Assembly: GCA_002424625.1 (NCBI GenBank)
Contig: DIKR01000037.1
Location: 513-18,899, forward strand
DNA length: 18,387 nucleotides
DNA from: Desulfuromonadaceae bacterium UBA5613
GTDB taxonomy: Bacteria; Desulfobacterota; Desulfuromonadia; Desulfuromonadales; UBA2197
Direction: 5' to 3'
The position numbers and the translations under genes were made by a program. Of the stretch, positions 6,707-13,778 are shown in pieces. Position 1 is the stretch's first letter. Each line of letters opens with the position of its first letter. The notes beneath the pieces are model-generated. The model saw only the letters and a list, made by a program, of their open reading frames with translations, was not told the DNA's origin and did no database searches.

Positions 6707-8512
6707 TTAGTGCGCGCCACCGATGATTTTGGAACCGCGCGGGGTGCGGACATCTTCCACCAGGTGCTGGATGTGCTCAGGGCACTCCGGAGTAAACTTG
6801 CTCACCACATAAGCGACGAAGAAGTTGGTCAGGGCGCCGATGGTGCCGAAGGCTTCCGGGGTGATGCCGAAGAAGGAGTTAGCGCCACCGATCAGGCCAA
6901 GGTAATCGGTCCCTTTGATGAAGAAAATCCCTTTGTGGGCGAAGACGTAGAAGAGGGTGATGGAGATACCGGCGATCATACCGGCAATCGCCCCTTCCTT
7001 GTTCATCTTCTTATTGAAGATACCCATCATCAGCACCGGGAAGATCGAGCTGGCGGCAATACCGAAGGCGAGGGCGACAGTACCGGCGGCAAAGCCCGGA
7101 GGATTGAGACCGAGCCAGCCAGCGACGACGATGGCACAGGCCATGGCGATCTTGCCGGCGCGAAGCTCACCCTTTTCACTGAGGTTCGGCATCCAGATCT
7201 TCTTCAGCAGGTCATGGGAAAAGGCCGAGGAAATAGCGAGAAGCAGACCAGCCGCAGTAGAGAGCGCGGCCGCAACACCACCGGCGGCAACCAGGGCGAT
7301 AACCCAGTTCGGTAACAGGGCGATCTCCGGGTTGGCAAGAACGATAATATCGGCGTTAACCGTCAGTTCGCTGCCAGCCCAACCGGCGGCGGCGGCTTTA
7401 TCAAGAACCGCCTGATTCTTGGTTTTGTCGTTGTAGTACTGGATGCGTCCGTCGTTGTTCTTGTCCTGCCACTTGAGCAGACCGGTGGTCTCCCAGCGCT
7501 TCATCCAGTCCGGACGCTCAGCATGCACCAAGCTGGCGTCAGCCGCATACATGTCGCCACCGGTTTTGGCAGCCGCGTTGATCGTGGAGTGCAGGTTCAA
7601 ACGTGCCATCGCGGCAACCGCAGGAGCGGTGGTGTACAGAATGGCGATGAAGACCAGCGCCCAACCGGCCGAAGAACGAGCGGCAGCGACGGTGGGGACG
7701 GTGAAGAAGCGGATGATAACGTGCGGCAGACCGGCGGTACCGATCATCAGCGAGATGGTGTAGACAAACATGTTCAGAGTGCTGCCGGCAGTGGTGGTGG
7801 TGTACTTGCCGAAACCGAGGTCGGTGACAACCTGGTCAAGGCGGGCCAGCATCGAGATATCCTGGCCGGACAAGGAGCCGCCGAGGCCGAGCTGCGGAAT
7901 CGGGTTGCCGGTCAACTGGAAGGAGATGAAGATAGCCGGAATGGTGTAGGCCGAGATCAGAACGATGTACTGGGCAACCTGGGTGTAGGTGATCCCCTTC
8001 ATACCGCCGAAGACAGCGTAAGCGAAGACGATCGCCATACCGATGTAGATACCCATTTCATTGGTGACGCCAAGGAAACGGGCAAAGGTGACACCGACAC
8101 CGGTCATCTGGCCGATGATGTAGGTGATCGACATGGTCAGCAAGCAGACAACCGCCACCGCCGAAGCCCCGTTCGAGTAGAAACGCTCAGCAACGAAGGA
8201 GGGGACGGTAAACTTGCCGAACTTACGCAGATACGGCGCGAGGAGCATCGCCATCAAAACGTAGCCGCCGGTCCAGCCCATCAGGAAGAGACCGCCGCCA
8301 TAGCCCATGTTTGAGATCAAACCGGCCATGGAGATAAAGGATGCTGCCGACATCCAGTCAGCCGCAGTCGCCATGCCGTTCATGACCGGGGGGACGCCGC
8401 CGCCGGCGACGTAGAAATCAGAGGTGCTGCCGGCTCGCGCCCAAACGGCAATGCCGATATAGATGGCGAAGGTCAGGCCGACAACAAGATAGGTTAAAGT
8501 TTGTAATTCCAT
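6707..8512 (-). CDS. VC_2705-type sodium:solute symporter (SSS family, large subunit)
   Basis: This 601-aa solute:sodium symporter belongs to the subfamily that pairs with a DUF4212 small subunit (VC_2705 type). Unlike ActP it has no signal peptide and begins MELQTLTYLVVGLTFAIYIG. Typical blocks are STSDFYVAGGGVPPVMNGMAT and ADWMSAASFISMAG (29-64), IIGQMTGVGVTFARFLG (132-148), FGGMKGITYTQVAQYI (168-183) and GTAGLPHVIIRFFTVPT (258-274). A soluble loop of about 90 residues at 305-395 carries an EF-hand-like loop, D350-K-N-N-D-G-R-I. The predicted role is Na+-coupled uptake of a short carboxylate such as acetate or propionate at the inner membrane; the substrate is not fixed by sequence. GGGAGG lies 8 bases before the ATG, and the gap to the DUF4212 gene is 14 bp. 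The window thus has two acetate-type symporters of different subfamilies side by side. Confidence 0.92.
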   Translation of the reverse strand: MELQTLTYLVVGLTFAIYIGIAVWARAGSTSDFYVAGGGVPPVMNGMATAADWMSAASFISMAGLISNMGYGGGLFLMGWTGGYVLMAMLLAPYLRKFGKFTVPSFVAERFYSNGASAVAVVCLLTMSITYIIGQMTGVGVTFARFLGVTNEMGIYIGMAIVFAYAVFGGMKGITYTQVAQYIVLISAYTIPAIFISFQLTGNPIPQLGLGGSLSGQDISMLARLDQVVTDLGFGKYTTTTAGSTLNMFVYTISLMIGTAGLPHVIIRFFTVPTVAAARSSAGWALVFIAILYTTAPAVAAMARLNLHSTINAAAKTGGDMYAADASLVHAERPDWMKRWETTGLLKWQDKNNDGRIQYYNDKTKNQAVLDKAAAAGWAGSELTVNADIIVLANPEIALLPNWVIALVAAGGVAAALSTAAGLLLAISSAFSHDLLKKIWMPNLSEKGELRAGKIAMACAIVVAGWLGLNPPGFAAGTVALAFGIAASSIFPVLMMGIFNKKMNKEGAIAGMIAGISITLFYVFAHKGIFFIKGTDYLGLIGGANSFFGITPEAFGTIGALTNFFVAYVVSKFTPECPEHIQHLVEDVRTPRGSKIIGGAH

Positions 8513-8526
8513 TGAGGTCGCCTCCC

Positions 8527-8781
8527 TTATTGCTCGTGAACGTTAAATTTTTCGTCAAGTTTGCCCATCAGCTTGGCAAACACAAAGATCAGCGCGATAA
8601 AAATGTACATTGAGCCCTGATGGGCAAACCAGAAACCAAGGGGGTAGCCGCCCAGATGGATATTGTTCAGTGCCGGGGCGAAGACGATACCGAAACCGTA
8701 GGAGACCAGTGCCCAGATGAACAGATGTATCCCGATGAGCTTCAGTACCGCGTGCCAGTAAGCCTTTCCACTTGTGTCCAT
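8527..8781 (-). CDS. DUF4212 small subunit of a sodium:solute symporter
   Basis: This is an 84-aa DUF4212 protein, the small subunit encoded before VC_2705-type symporters. It begins with the family's cytoplasmic start (MDTSGKAYWHAVLKLIGIHLF), has two membrane segments at about 13-35 and 48-70, and contains the conserved GYPLGFWFAHQGS turn between them. It ends in a charged tail (KLDEKFNVHEQ). GAGGAGG stands 5-6 bases before the ATG. The symporter gene follows after 14 bp, so the pair is one translational unit. The family is believed to form a complex with the large subunit. The region upstream contains a predicted promoter at the end of iclR and a possible 26-codon leader ORF. Confidence 0.93.
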   Translation of the reverse strand: MDTSGKAYWHAVLKLIGIHLFIWALVSYGFGIVFAPALNNIHLGGYPLGFWFAHQGSMYIFIALIFVFAKLMGKLDEKFNVHEQ

Positions 8782-9102
8782 AAAATCCTCCTCATTCTGC
8801 TTGTAATGTTGGTTGCTCTTGGCCGGGAACAGCCGCGATAATCACCACGTTTTTCCTGCTTCGTACACTGCTTGATTTTTTTGTTACCGGAACCGGCGGA
8901 ATGAAACCTCCTCGTTAAAAGTGACCCGGCCGAAGGTTTCGCCTTTTAGTTGCATAGATGTCATTCATTCTCCTTTCCCAGCATTCAATAGATCTTCTTC
9001 ATGTCGGTGCATAAACAGCTTTAGTGATTAATTTTCTACGCACAGCTCATTTCTGGTAAAAATTATCATCTGTCCAAGAATTTACCCCATTATTAAAAAT
9101 CG
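8782..9102. other. 321-bp leader region between iclR and the DUF4212 gene
   Basis: There is no gene of normal size here. Read on the minus strand it holds a predicted promoter that overlaps the end of iclR (9079-9106). A 26-codon ORF with a good ribosome site (8964-8884) follows, and then a small CCGG-TT-CCGG hairpin at the end of that ORF. There is no TAGAAC motif of the kind seen upstream of actP and iclR. Confidence 0.6.
8884..8964 (-). CDS. Possible 26-codon leader ORF upstream of DUF4212-symporter operon
   Basis: An ATG at 8964 has AAAGGAG 5 bases upstream, the best ribosome site in this leader, and opens a frame of 26 codons (MTSMQLKGETFGRV, then TFNEEVSFRRFR) ended by TAA. The DUF4212 start lies 102 bp further on. 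The product has no membrane segment and I do not recognise it. It could be a regulatory leader peptide, a small protein, or the remnant of a longer gene. An ATG four bases earlier opens a 17-codon frame but sits only one base from the ribosome site. Confidence 0.35.
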   Translation of the reverse strand: MTSMQLKGETFGRVTFNEEVSFRRFR

Positions 9103-9106
9103 TCAA
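9079..9106 (-). promoter_or_regulatory. Predicted promoter of the DUF4212-symporter operon
   Basis: On the minus strand TTGACG (9101-9106) and TAAATT (9079-9084) are spaced by 16 bases. The -35 overlaps the iclR stop codon. Transcription would start about 290 bp before the DUF4212 gene and cover the 26-codon ORF. The match is moderate and read-through from iclR is an alternative. Confidence 0.4.
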
Positions 9107-9867
9107 GCATAGGTGCGGGAATAACCGAACTTCATCGATAGTTGCTCGCCGGCGACCAGAAGGGCGGGGATCACTTCACCCTCTAGGCGCTCCGGCAGCA
9201 TACGAAAGGACGGGGCGAGGAGAGTGAGGGCACCGACCACCTTGCCGGCGTAATCGCGTATCACCACCGCCACAGCACAGATCCCTTCGCCGAGCCCGCC
9301 AAAATCGACAGCCACACCCTTACGGCGAATCTCCTCCAGCTCCTTGACCAATTCCCGGGACTCCTCTTCGCTGCCTCGTTTGCCGCCCCGCCCGAAGAGG
9401 TCGATGGAACCGACCGACTTGATCACCTTGCCGGCGGCGTTGGTAAAGAAGGGAAAACGCTTGCCGACCAGGTCGACAGCCCGAACCTGCTGAAAAGAAT
9501 CGACCATATCCAGGAACAGGATTTCGTCGTCACTGACGACGGTGAGATAGATGGCTTCGCCAAGTTTATGAGCCAGCTCTTCCATCACCGGGTGAGCCAG
9601 ACGCAGGAGGTTCGCACTCTTGAGAATATGCTGCGCCATTTCGAAGGCCTGCACCCCGAGGCTGTAAGCTCCGGTACTTTCATTACGCTCGACCAGCCCC
9701 TTGTCTTCAAGAGTGGCCAGGAGGCGGAATGATTTATTACGGCTAAGCTCGAGCTTCTTGGCCAGAACTGCCAGGGTGAGATTAGTCTCCTCCTGCGCCA
9801 GCGCTTCGAGAAGCTCAATCGCCTTGACAACCGCCTGAACTGAATAGACGCCTTTTTCTCTGGTCAT
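9103..9867 (-). CDS. IclR-family transcriptional regulator
   Basis: This 254-aa regulator is of typical IclR length. Residues about 8-70 form the winged helix-turn-helix (AVVKAIELLEALAQEETNL, then LAVLAKKLELSRNKSFRLLATLEDKGLVER). Residues about 85-250 form the effector-binding domain, with the usual HPVMEELAHKLGEAIYLTV, GLGEGICAVAVVIRDYAGKVVGALTLLAPS and a closing VIPALLVAGEQLSMKFGY. The domain contains no extra enzymatic motif. IclR proteins usually bind small carboxylates or aromatic acids and act as local repressors or activators. The gene lies just upstream of the DUF4212-symporter operon on the same strand and divergent from the CBS-DUF294 gene. Its predicted promoter carries the same TAGAAC composite as the actP promoter, consistent with autoregulation and control of actP. 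AAAGG precedes the ATG by 7 bases. Confidence 0.93.
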   Translation of the reverse strand: MTREKGVYSVQAVVKAIELLEALAQEETNLTLAVLAKKLELSRNKSFRLLATLEDKGLVERNESTGAYSLGVQAFEMAQHILKSANLLRLAHPVMEELAHKLGEAIYLTVVSDDEILFLDMVDSFQQVRAVDLVGKRFPFFTNAAGKVIKSVGSIDLFGRGGKRGSEEESRELVKELEEIRRKGVAVDFGGLGEGICAVAVVIRDYAGKVVGALTLLAPSFRMLPERLEGEVIPALLVAGEQLSMKFGYSRTYA

Positions 9868-10428
9868 CTTTGCACCTTTGATCGGCTATCGTGAAGGGAC
9901 CGAATAGAGATAAAACATTTTTATAAAGCGTGTTATATTTTTATTAGTACATCGTTCTATAATTGTCAACACTATATTTTAAAATTTCATTTCCCAGGCA
10001 AACTAATCTCGCAAAAAAGAAGACTCCCATCCTCAAAAAGAAAAAAACGCAGAATCCACTAAAAATATAACTATCTTTATTTGTTACATTTTTAATAATT
10101 TATTCGACTAAGTCCAGCCAAGGTTTCCGAAAAATGCATTTTTATCCCCCTTTTGATTTTTTTACGATAAAGGAGCAGATGTTTAGTTGTTAAAAATAAA
10201 TTACATAAATATGCGTTTTATTAATGTGCGAGAAAGAAGTAATCAACAGCGACAAACAGACTCCTGCCAGTCACCGGCAGGGATGAACTTAAACAGCGTT
10301 ACAGACAGGAGGCGAATCCTTCCCGGACAGCGGCGGAAGAGCAACGTTGCCGTCCCCCCTTTTGAATTGCATTCTTCCAGCAATTACGAAAGAATATGAC
10401 CACTTCCCGTTAGAATCAGGTGGAAATC
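9868..10428. other. 561-bp AT-rich divergent intergenic region between iclR and the CBS-DUF294 gene
   Basis: The iclR side holds a predicted promoter (9941-9969). The middle (about 9900-10240) is strikingly AT-rich compared with the coding DNA. The side next to the CBS-DUF294 gene is GC-richer, with a CCTGCC/GGCAGG hairpin (10263-10281) and the perfect palindrome GCAACGTTGC (10341-10350). I cannot place a promoter for the plus-strand gene with confidence. I see no gene: an open 70-codon frame at 10187-10399 lacks a ribosome site. Confidence 0.7.
9941..9969 (-). promoter_or_regulatory. Predicted iclR promoter with embedded TAGAAC operator candidate
   Basis: On the minus strand a perfect TTGACA (9964-9969), a 17-base spacer and TAATAA (9941-9946) are seen. 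The spacer carries TAGAAC-GAT-GTAC, matching the actP promoter motif. The start would be near 9934, giving a leader of about 66 bases. The -10 match is weak (3 of 6); AATAAA one base further on is an alternative. Confidence 0.5.
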
Positions 10429-11883
10429 ATGCCGGCTATCAATGAAGACAGCTTCTTTTTTATCAGCGTTGACAGTGTCTGCCGTCGGCCAGCCATCACC
10501 TGTTCGCCTGAGCTGAGTCTGGTCGAAATGGCTCGACTGATGAAGCAGCAGAATATTTCAGGGATTGTGGTCGCCGAAGGAGATAAACCGGTTGGCGTTG
10601 TCTCGCTGCGCGACCTGCGCAACCTCATCGCTGACACCCCCGACATCCTCGCCAACCTCACCGTCGGCGAGATCATGAAGACCCGCCTGATTACCATCCG
10701 CGCCCATGACTACCTCTTCAAGGCGATCTTCTTGATGGCCAAGCACAACATCCATCGCCTGATCGTCGTCGATGAACTGGAGCGCCTGGTCGGGGTCATG
10801 ACCGATACCGACCTGCTGCGGATTCAAACCCGCAGCCCGCTTTATCTGATCAAGGAGATCGAAGCGGCGACCTCTCTTGAACAGTTGCGCAGTCTCGGCA
10901 AAAAGATGATCGGCATGCTCCACTACGCACTCAGTACCAACGCCGACACCCAGAGCCTGATTCAACTGATCAGCCATTTCAATGATGCCCTGACCGAGCG
11001 CCTGATCGCCATCCTTGCCAGTGAAGAAGGGATTTACCTGCCGCCCGGCGCTGCCTATCTCGCCCTCGGGAGCGAAGGGCGCGGCGAACAGACCCTGCGC
11101 ACCGACCAGGACAGTGCCATTGTTTATCGCGACGACCTCTCCACCGACCAACTTGCCGAGGTGCGACGTTTTGCCGCGCGCATTGTCACCGCCCTGGAGT
11201 TTGTCGGCGCCCCCCTTTGTCCAGGACAGATGATGGCCAACTCGCCGGACTGGTGCCACAGCCTGAGCGAATGGAAAGAATTGACAGCGCGCTGGATCTC
11301 TGTCCCCACCCCGGAGCAGATGGTCTATTTCGGCGTTTTTCAGGATTTACGGGTAGTGCACGGCGACAAGGAATTCGAAAAAGAACTGCGCGACCATCTC
11401 TGCCTCTACACCAAAAACAACGGCATTTTCTTTCCGAACATGGCGCGCAACATTGCTCGATTTAAAGCGCCGATCGGTATCTTTGGCCGCTTTTTACTGG
11501 GGAAAGCCGGGGGGGAACGGGGAAAGATCGATCTGAAAAAAGGGGGGATTTTTACTTTGACCCGGGGGGTCGGGCTCCTTGCCCTGGAGACGGGGATTCT
11601 CGGCGGGACAACCTGGGATAAACTCGAACGCCTCCGCCTCCTCCAGATCTTCTCGGATGAGGAAGGGGAAACACTGAAAGAAGCCTTTACCTTTCTTGTC
11701 AAGCTGCGGCTGGAGAAGCAGTTGAGTGCTCTCAGCTCTGGACAGGAAGCGAGCAACCTGGTCGATCCGTCCCTCCTCCCCGAACGGTCCCGCGATCAAC
11801 TGCGCAGCGCCCTGCGCAGCGTCAACACTCTGATCAGTATTATGCGCAATCGCTGGCAGCTCGACATGAACGCGCCGCGCTAA
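10429..11883 (+). CDS. CBS-domain DUF294 putative nucleotidyltransferase
   Basis: This is a 484-aa protein with two CBS domains (about 13-65 and 80-135), a helical linker, the DUF294 nucleotidyltransferase-like domain and its C-terminal partner. The signature LALGSEGRGEQTLRTDQDSAIVY (about 211-233) has G214-S215, R218, E220-Q221 and the acids D226/D228. It is followed by GQMMANSPDWCHSL and a helical C-terminal domain from about 340. The cyclic-nucleotide-binding domain found in many relatives is absent. CBS pairs usually sense adenine nucleotides, so this may couple energy state to modification of a partner protein. Such genes are often next to SSS symporters. The ATG at 10429 is chosen because AGGTGG lies 5 bases upstream; a GTG three codons earlier is the other option. 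It converges with thiE over a palindromic repeat. Confidence 0.9.
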   Translation: MPAINEDSFFFISVDSVCRRPAITCSPELSLVEMARLMKQQNISGIVVAEGDKPVGVVSLRDLRNLIADTPDILANLTVGEIMKTRLITIRAHDYLFKAIFLMAKHNIHRLIVVDELERLVGVMTDTDLLRIQTRSPLYLIKEIEAATSLEQLRSLGKKMIGMLHYALSTNADTQSLIQLISHFNDALTERLIAILASEEGIYLPPGAAYLALGSEGRGEQTLRTDQDSAIVYRDDLSTDQLAEVRRFAARIVTALEFVGAPLCPGQMMANSPDWCHSLSEWKELTARWISVPTPEQMVYFGVFQDLRVVHGDKEFEKELRDHLCLYTKNNGIFFPNMARNIARFKAPIGIFGRFLLGKAGGERGKIDLKKGGIFTLTRGVGLLALETGILGGTTWDKLERLRLLQIFSDEEGETLKEAFTFLVKLRLEKQLSALSSGQEASNLVDPSLLPERSRDQLRSALRSVNTLISIMRNRWQLDMNAPR

Positions 11884-11893
11884 ATCAAGAACC

Positions 11894-11981
11894 TCACCAC
11901 TCCCAGCCCCTCCTTAAAAAAGAAGGGGAGCTTTTGATCGTCTCCCCCTCCTTAGTTTAGGAGGGGGTCAGGGGGTGGTGA
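11894..11981. repeat. 88-bp palindromic repeat between convergent genes
   Basis: The ends are inverted copies: TCACCACTCCCAGCCCCTCC on the left, and TCACCACCCCCTGACCCCCT read from the right. They enclose an inner hairpin with a perfect 9-bp stem (CCCCCTCCT, 11944-11952 with 11959-11967) and a second weaker one (11905-11930). No T-tract follows on either strand, yet its place between the converging CBS-DUF294 and thiE genes suggests a bidirectional transcription end. It looks like a non-coding repeat with terminal inverted repeats. Confidence 0.7.
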
Positions 11982-11983
11982 TT

Positions 11984-12634
11984 TTAGCCAGCAATCCCCC
12001 GCAACAAACCCCGCGCCGCTTCCTCCGGATCGACCGCCTGCAGAATCGCCCCGATCACCGCCGCCTGTTGACAGCCGGCCGCGCGCAGCTCGGGGAGCCG
12101 CGCTGCGCTCACCCCGCCGAGGGCAAAGACCGGCAACGGTGCGTTAGCGCAGATTATCGCAAGCGGTTCCAATCCGACCGGCTGGCCGTAAACAAGTTTC
12201 GAGGGGGTGGCGTAAACCGGCCCGAAGGTGACAAAGTCGGCGCCGGCGGCAGCGGCATGTGCAACTTCATCGGCATGATGGGTGGAGACGCCGATGATAC
12301 GCTGCTCGCCAAGGAGCTCACGGGCTACAGCAATCGGCAAGGAATGATTGCCGAGGTGAACACCATCAGCATCGACGGCCAGAGCAAGATCGATTCGGTC
12401 GTTGATCAGCAATCGGGCGGAAAATTCCCGCGTCAGCTGCCGTAACGCCAGCGCCAAGGGGTAAAGTTCGGCGGCACTGAGATCCTTTTCCCGCAGCTGC
12501 ACCGCCCGCACCCCGCCGCGTAAAGCCGAGCGCACCGTCGCGACCAGATCCTGCCCTGGTGGCAGAGAGCGGCGATCGGTGATCAAATACAAAGAGAAGT
12601 CGACCTTCCCCCCTTCAGCGCACAAAAGCGACAT
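11984..12634 (-). CDS. thiE: Thiamine-phosphate synthase
   Basis: ThiE joins the thiazole phosphate and HMP-pyrophosphate to form thiamine phosphate. The 216-aa chain has the family pattern of a TIM barrel: FSLYLITDR at the start, RGGVRAVQLREKDLS around 40-54, RLLINDRIDLALAVDADGVHLGN, IIGVSTHH, ADFVTFGPVYATPSK with the phosphate-binding loop, and PVFALGGVSAARLPELRAAG near the end. It is the last gene of the thi operon. ATG 12634 overlaps thiH by 20 bases; the frame is open further up, but relatives start close to FSLYLITD. A GAAGGGGGGAAGG stretch lies just inside the overlap. Pyrimidine-synthesis genes (thiC, thiD) are not in the window, so the HMP part must be made elsewhere. Confidence 0.93.
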   Translation of the reverse strand: MSLLCAEGGKVDFSLYLITDRRSLPPGQDLVATVRSALRGGVRAVQLREKDLSAAELYPLALALRQLTREFSARLLINDRIDLALAVDADGVHLGNHSLPIAVARELLGEQRIIGVSTHHADEVAHAAAAGADFVTFGPVYATPSKLVYGQPVGLEPLAIICANAPLPVFALGGVSAARLPELRAAGCQQAAVIGAILQAVDPEEAARGLLRGIAG

Positions 12635-13727
12635 CCCAATCCTTCCAGACCGGCTCATACCCCTGCGCGCGGATCATCGCTGCCACTTCATCGACATTGC
12701 GATCATCATCAATGGCAAACTGCTGACCGCTGTCATCCTCGCTGGCATACCCCCCCGGCGCCGTGCAGCTGCCGGCGCTCATCTGGGTAATCCCGAGAGG
12801 GAGGAGATGATCGCGCAGGGTAGCGCTTTCGCGAGTAGAGAGGACCAGCCCGGCGTCGGGGATAAGGAGACGCAGGGCGCAGAGGATCTGCACAAAGTCG
12901 CGGTCCGAGACCGGCGCCAGGGGCTGAAAACCGCCATCCGCCGGGCGCATGCGCGGGAAGGAGACGCTAAGATGGGTGCGCCAGAAATGGCGGGCGAGAT
13001 AAAGGGCGTGCAGCGCAGTAAAGAAACCTTCGACACGGAAATCACCGAGACCGAGGAGACTCCCGACGCCGACGCGGCGGATGCCGGCAGCCGCAGCCCG
13101 CTCCGGCCCGAGGAGACGCCAGTCGTAATCACGCTTGCGACCGGAAGGGTGCATCTGCGCGTAAAGGGGGCGCTCGTAAGTCTCCTGATACAAGGTGAGG
13201 CCATCGACGCCGGCAGCGATCAGTCGCGCATAGCCGGCTTGTTCGAGGGGATAGATCTCGATACTCAGCGACGAGAAGAGCGGACGAATCCGCTGAATCG
13301 CCGCTTCGAGATAATCGAGCCCGGCGATCTGCGGCGCTTCGCCGGTGACGATGAGGAGATGACGAAAACCGCGATCGTGCAGCACCTGCGCTTCGGCAGC
13401 GATCTCGTCCAGACTCAAGGTCTTGCGCGGCATCTTATTATGGACGTTGAAGCCGCAGTACAGGCAGCCGTTGGAACATTCGTTGGAGAGATAAAGAGGC
13501 GCGTACATCTGGATGGTCCGCCCGAAGCGCTGCACGGTAAGCCGATGCGCGCGCTGCGCCATCGTCTCCAGATACGGCGCCGCGGCCGGCGACAGCAGGG
13601 CAAGGAAATTATCCAGACGCAACGGCGCCGCCGTCAGGGCGCGCTCGACATCGGCAGCGGTCTGGGCGGCAATTTCGTCGCGAATCTGCGTTGGGTCGTA
13701 TTTACTGATTTCATCGAGAAAAGACAT
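12615..13727 (-). CDS. thiH: 2-iminoacetate synthase (radical SAM tyrosine lyase)
   Basis: ThiH splits tyrosine by radical SAM chemistry to give dehydroglycine for thiazole formation. This is the anaerobic route, in contrast to the oxygen-dependent ThiO. The cluster motif C-S-N-G-C-L-Y-C (C84, C88, C91) is followed by GFNVHNKMPRKTLS. Other family blocks are HLLIVTGEAP, SIEIYPLEQAGYARLIAAGVDGLTLYQETY, GSLLGLGDFRVEGFFTALHA, SVSFPRMRPADGGFQP and the C-terminal TQMSAGSCTAPGGY. Length is about 370 aa, as usual. ATG 13727 has GGA 8 bases upstream; the ATG at 13736 gives three extra residues but follows the repeat with no ribosome site. The upstream gap to thiG is almost wholly filled by a 9-bp tandem repeat. 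The use of ThiH fits an anaerobe. Confidence 0.94.
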   Translation of the reverse strand: MSFLDEISKYDPTQIRDEIAAQTAADVERALTAAPLRLDNFLALLSPAAAPYLETMAQRAHRLTVQRFGRTIQMYAPLYLSNECSNGCLYCGFNVHNKMPRKTLSLDEIAAEAQVLHDRGFRHLLIVTGEAPQIAGLDYLEAAIQRIRPLFSSLSIEIYPLEQAGYARLIAAGVDGLTLYQETYERPLYAQMHPSGRKRDYDWRLLGPERAAAAGIRRVGVGSLLGLGDFRVEGFFTALHALYLARHFWRTHLSVSFPRMRPADGGFQPLAPVSDRDFVQILCALRLLIPDAGLVLSTRESATLRDHLLPLGITQMSAGSCTAPGGYASEDDSGQQFAIDDDRNVDEVAAMIRAQGYEPVWKDWDVAFVR

Positions 13728-13738
13728 TTTTATCATCC

Positions 13739-13774
13739 GATCAGTCGGATCGGTCCGATCGGTCAGATCGGTCC
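13739..13774. repeat. Four tandem 9-bp repeats (GATCGGTCN) between thiG and thiH
   Basis: Consecutive units on the plus strand are GATCAGTCG, GATCGGTCC, GATCGGTCA and GATCGGTCC, then GATTTT. They fill the gap between the thiG stop (13779) and the thiH start. Adjacent units are partly self-complementary (GATCGG/CCGATC), so the stretch can also fold. Confidence 0.85.
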
Positions 13775-13778
13775 GATT

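Noticed and set aside
10187..10399. 70-codon frame before the CBS-DUF294 gene
   Set aside because: It starts at TTG with no ribosome site, its composition changes along the frame with the AT/GC shift of the DNA, and no motif is seen.
10241..10400. Possible c-di-GMP (GEMM) or other riboswitch before the CBS-DUF294 gene
   Set aside because: The conserved aptamer bases of GEMM, cobalamin or glycine riboswitches are not found; only generic hairpins remain.
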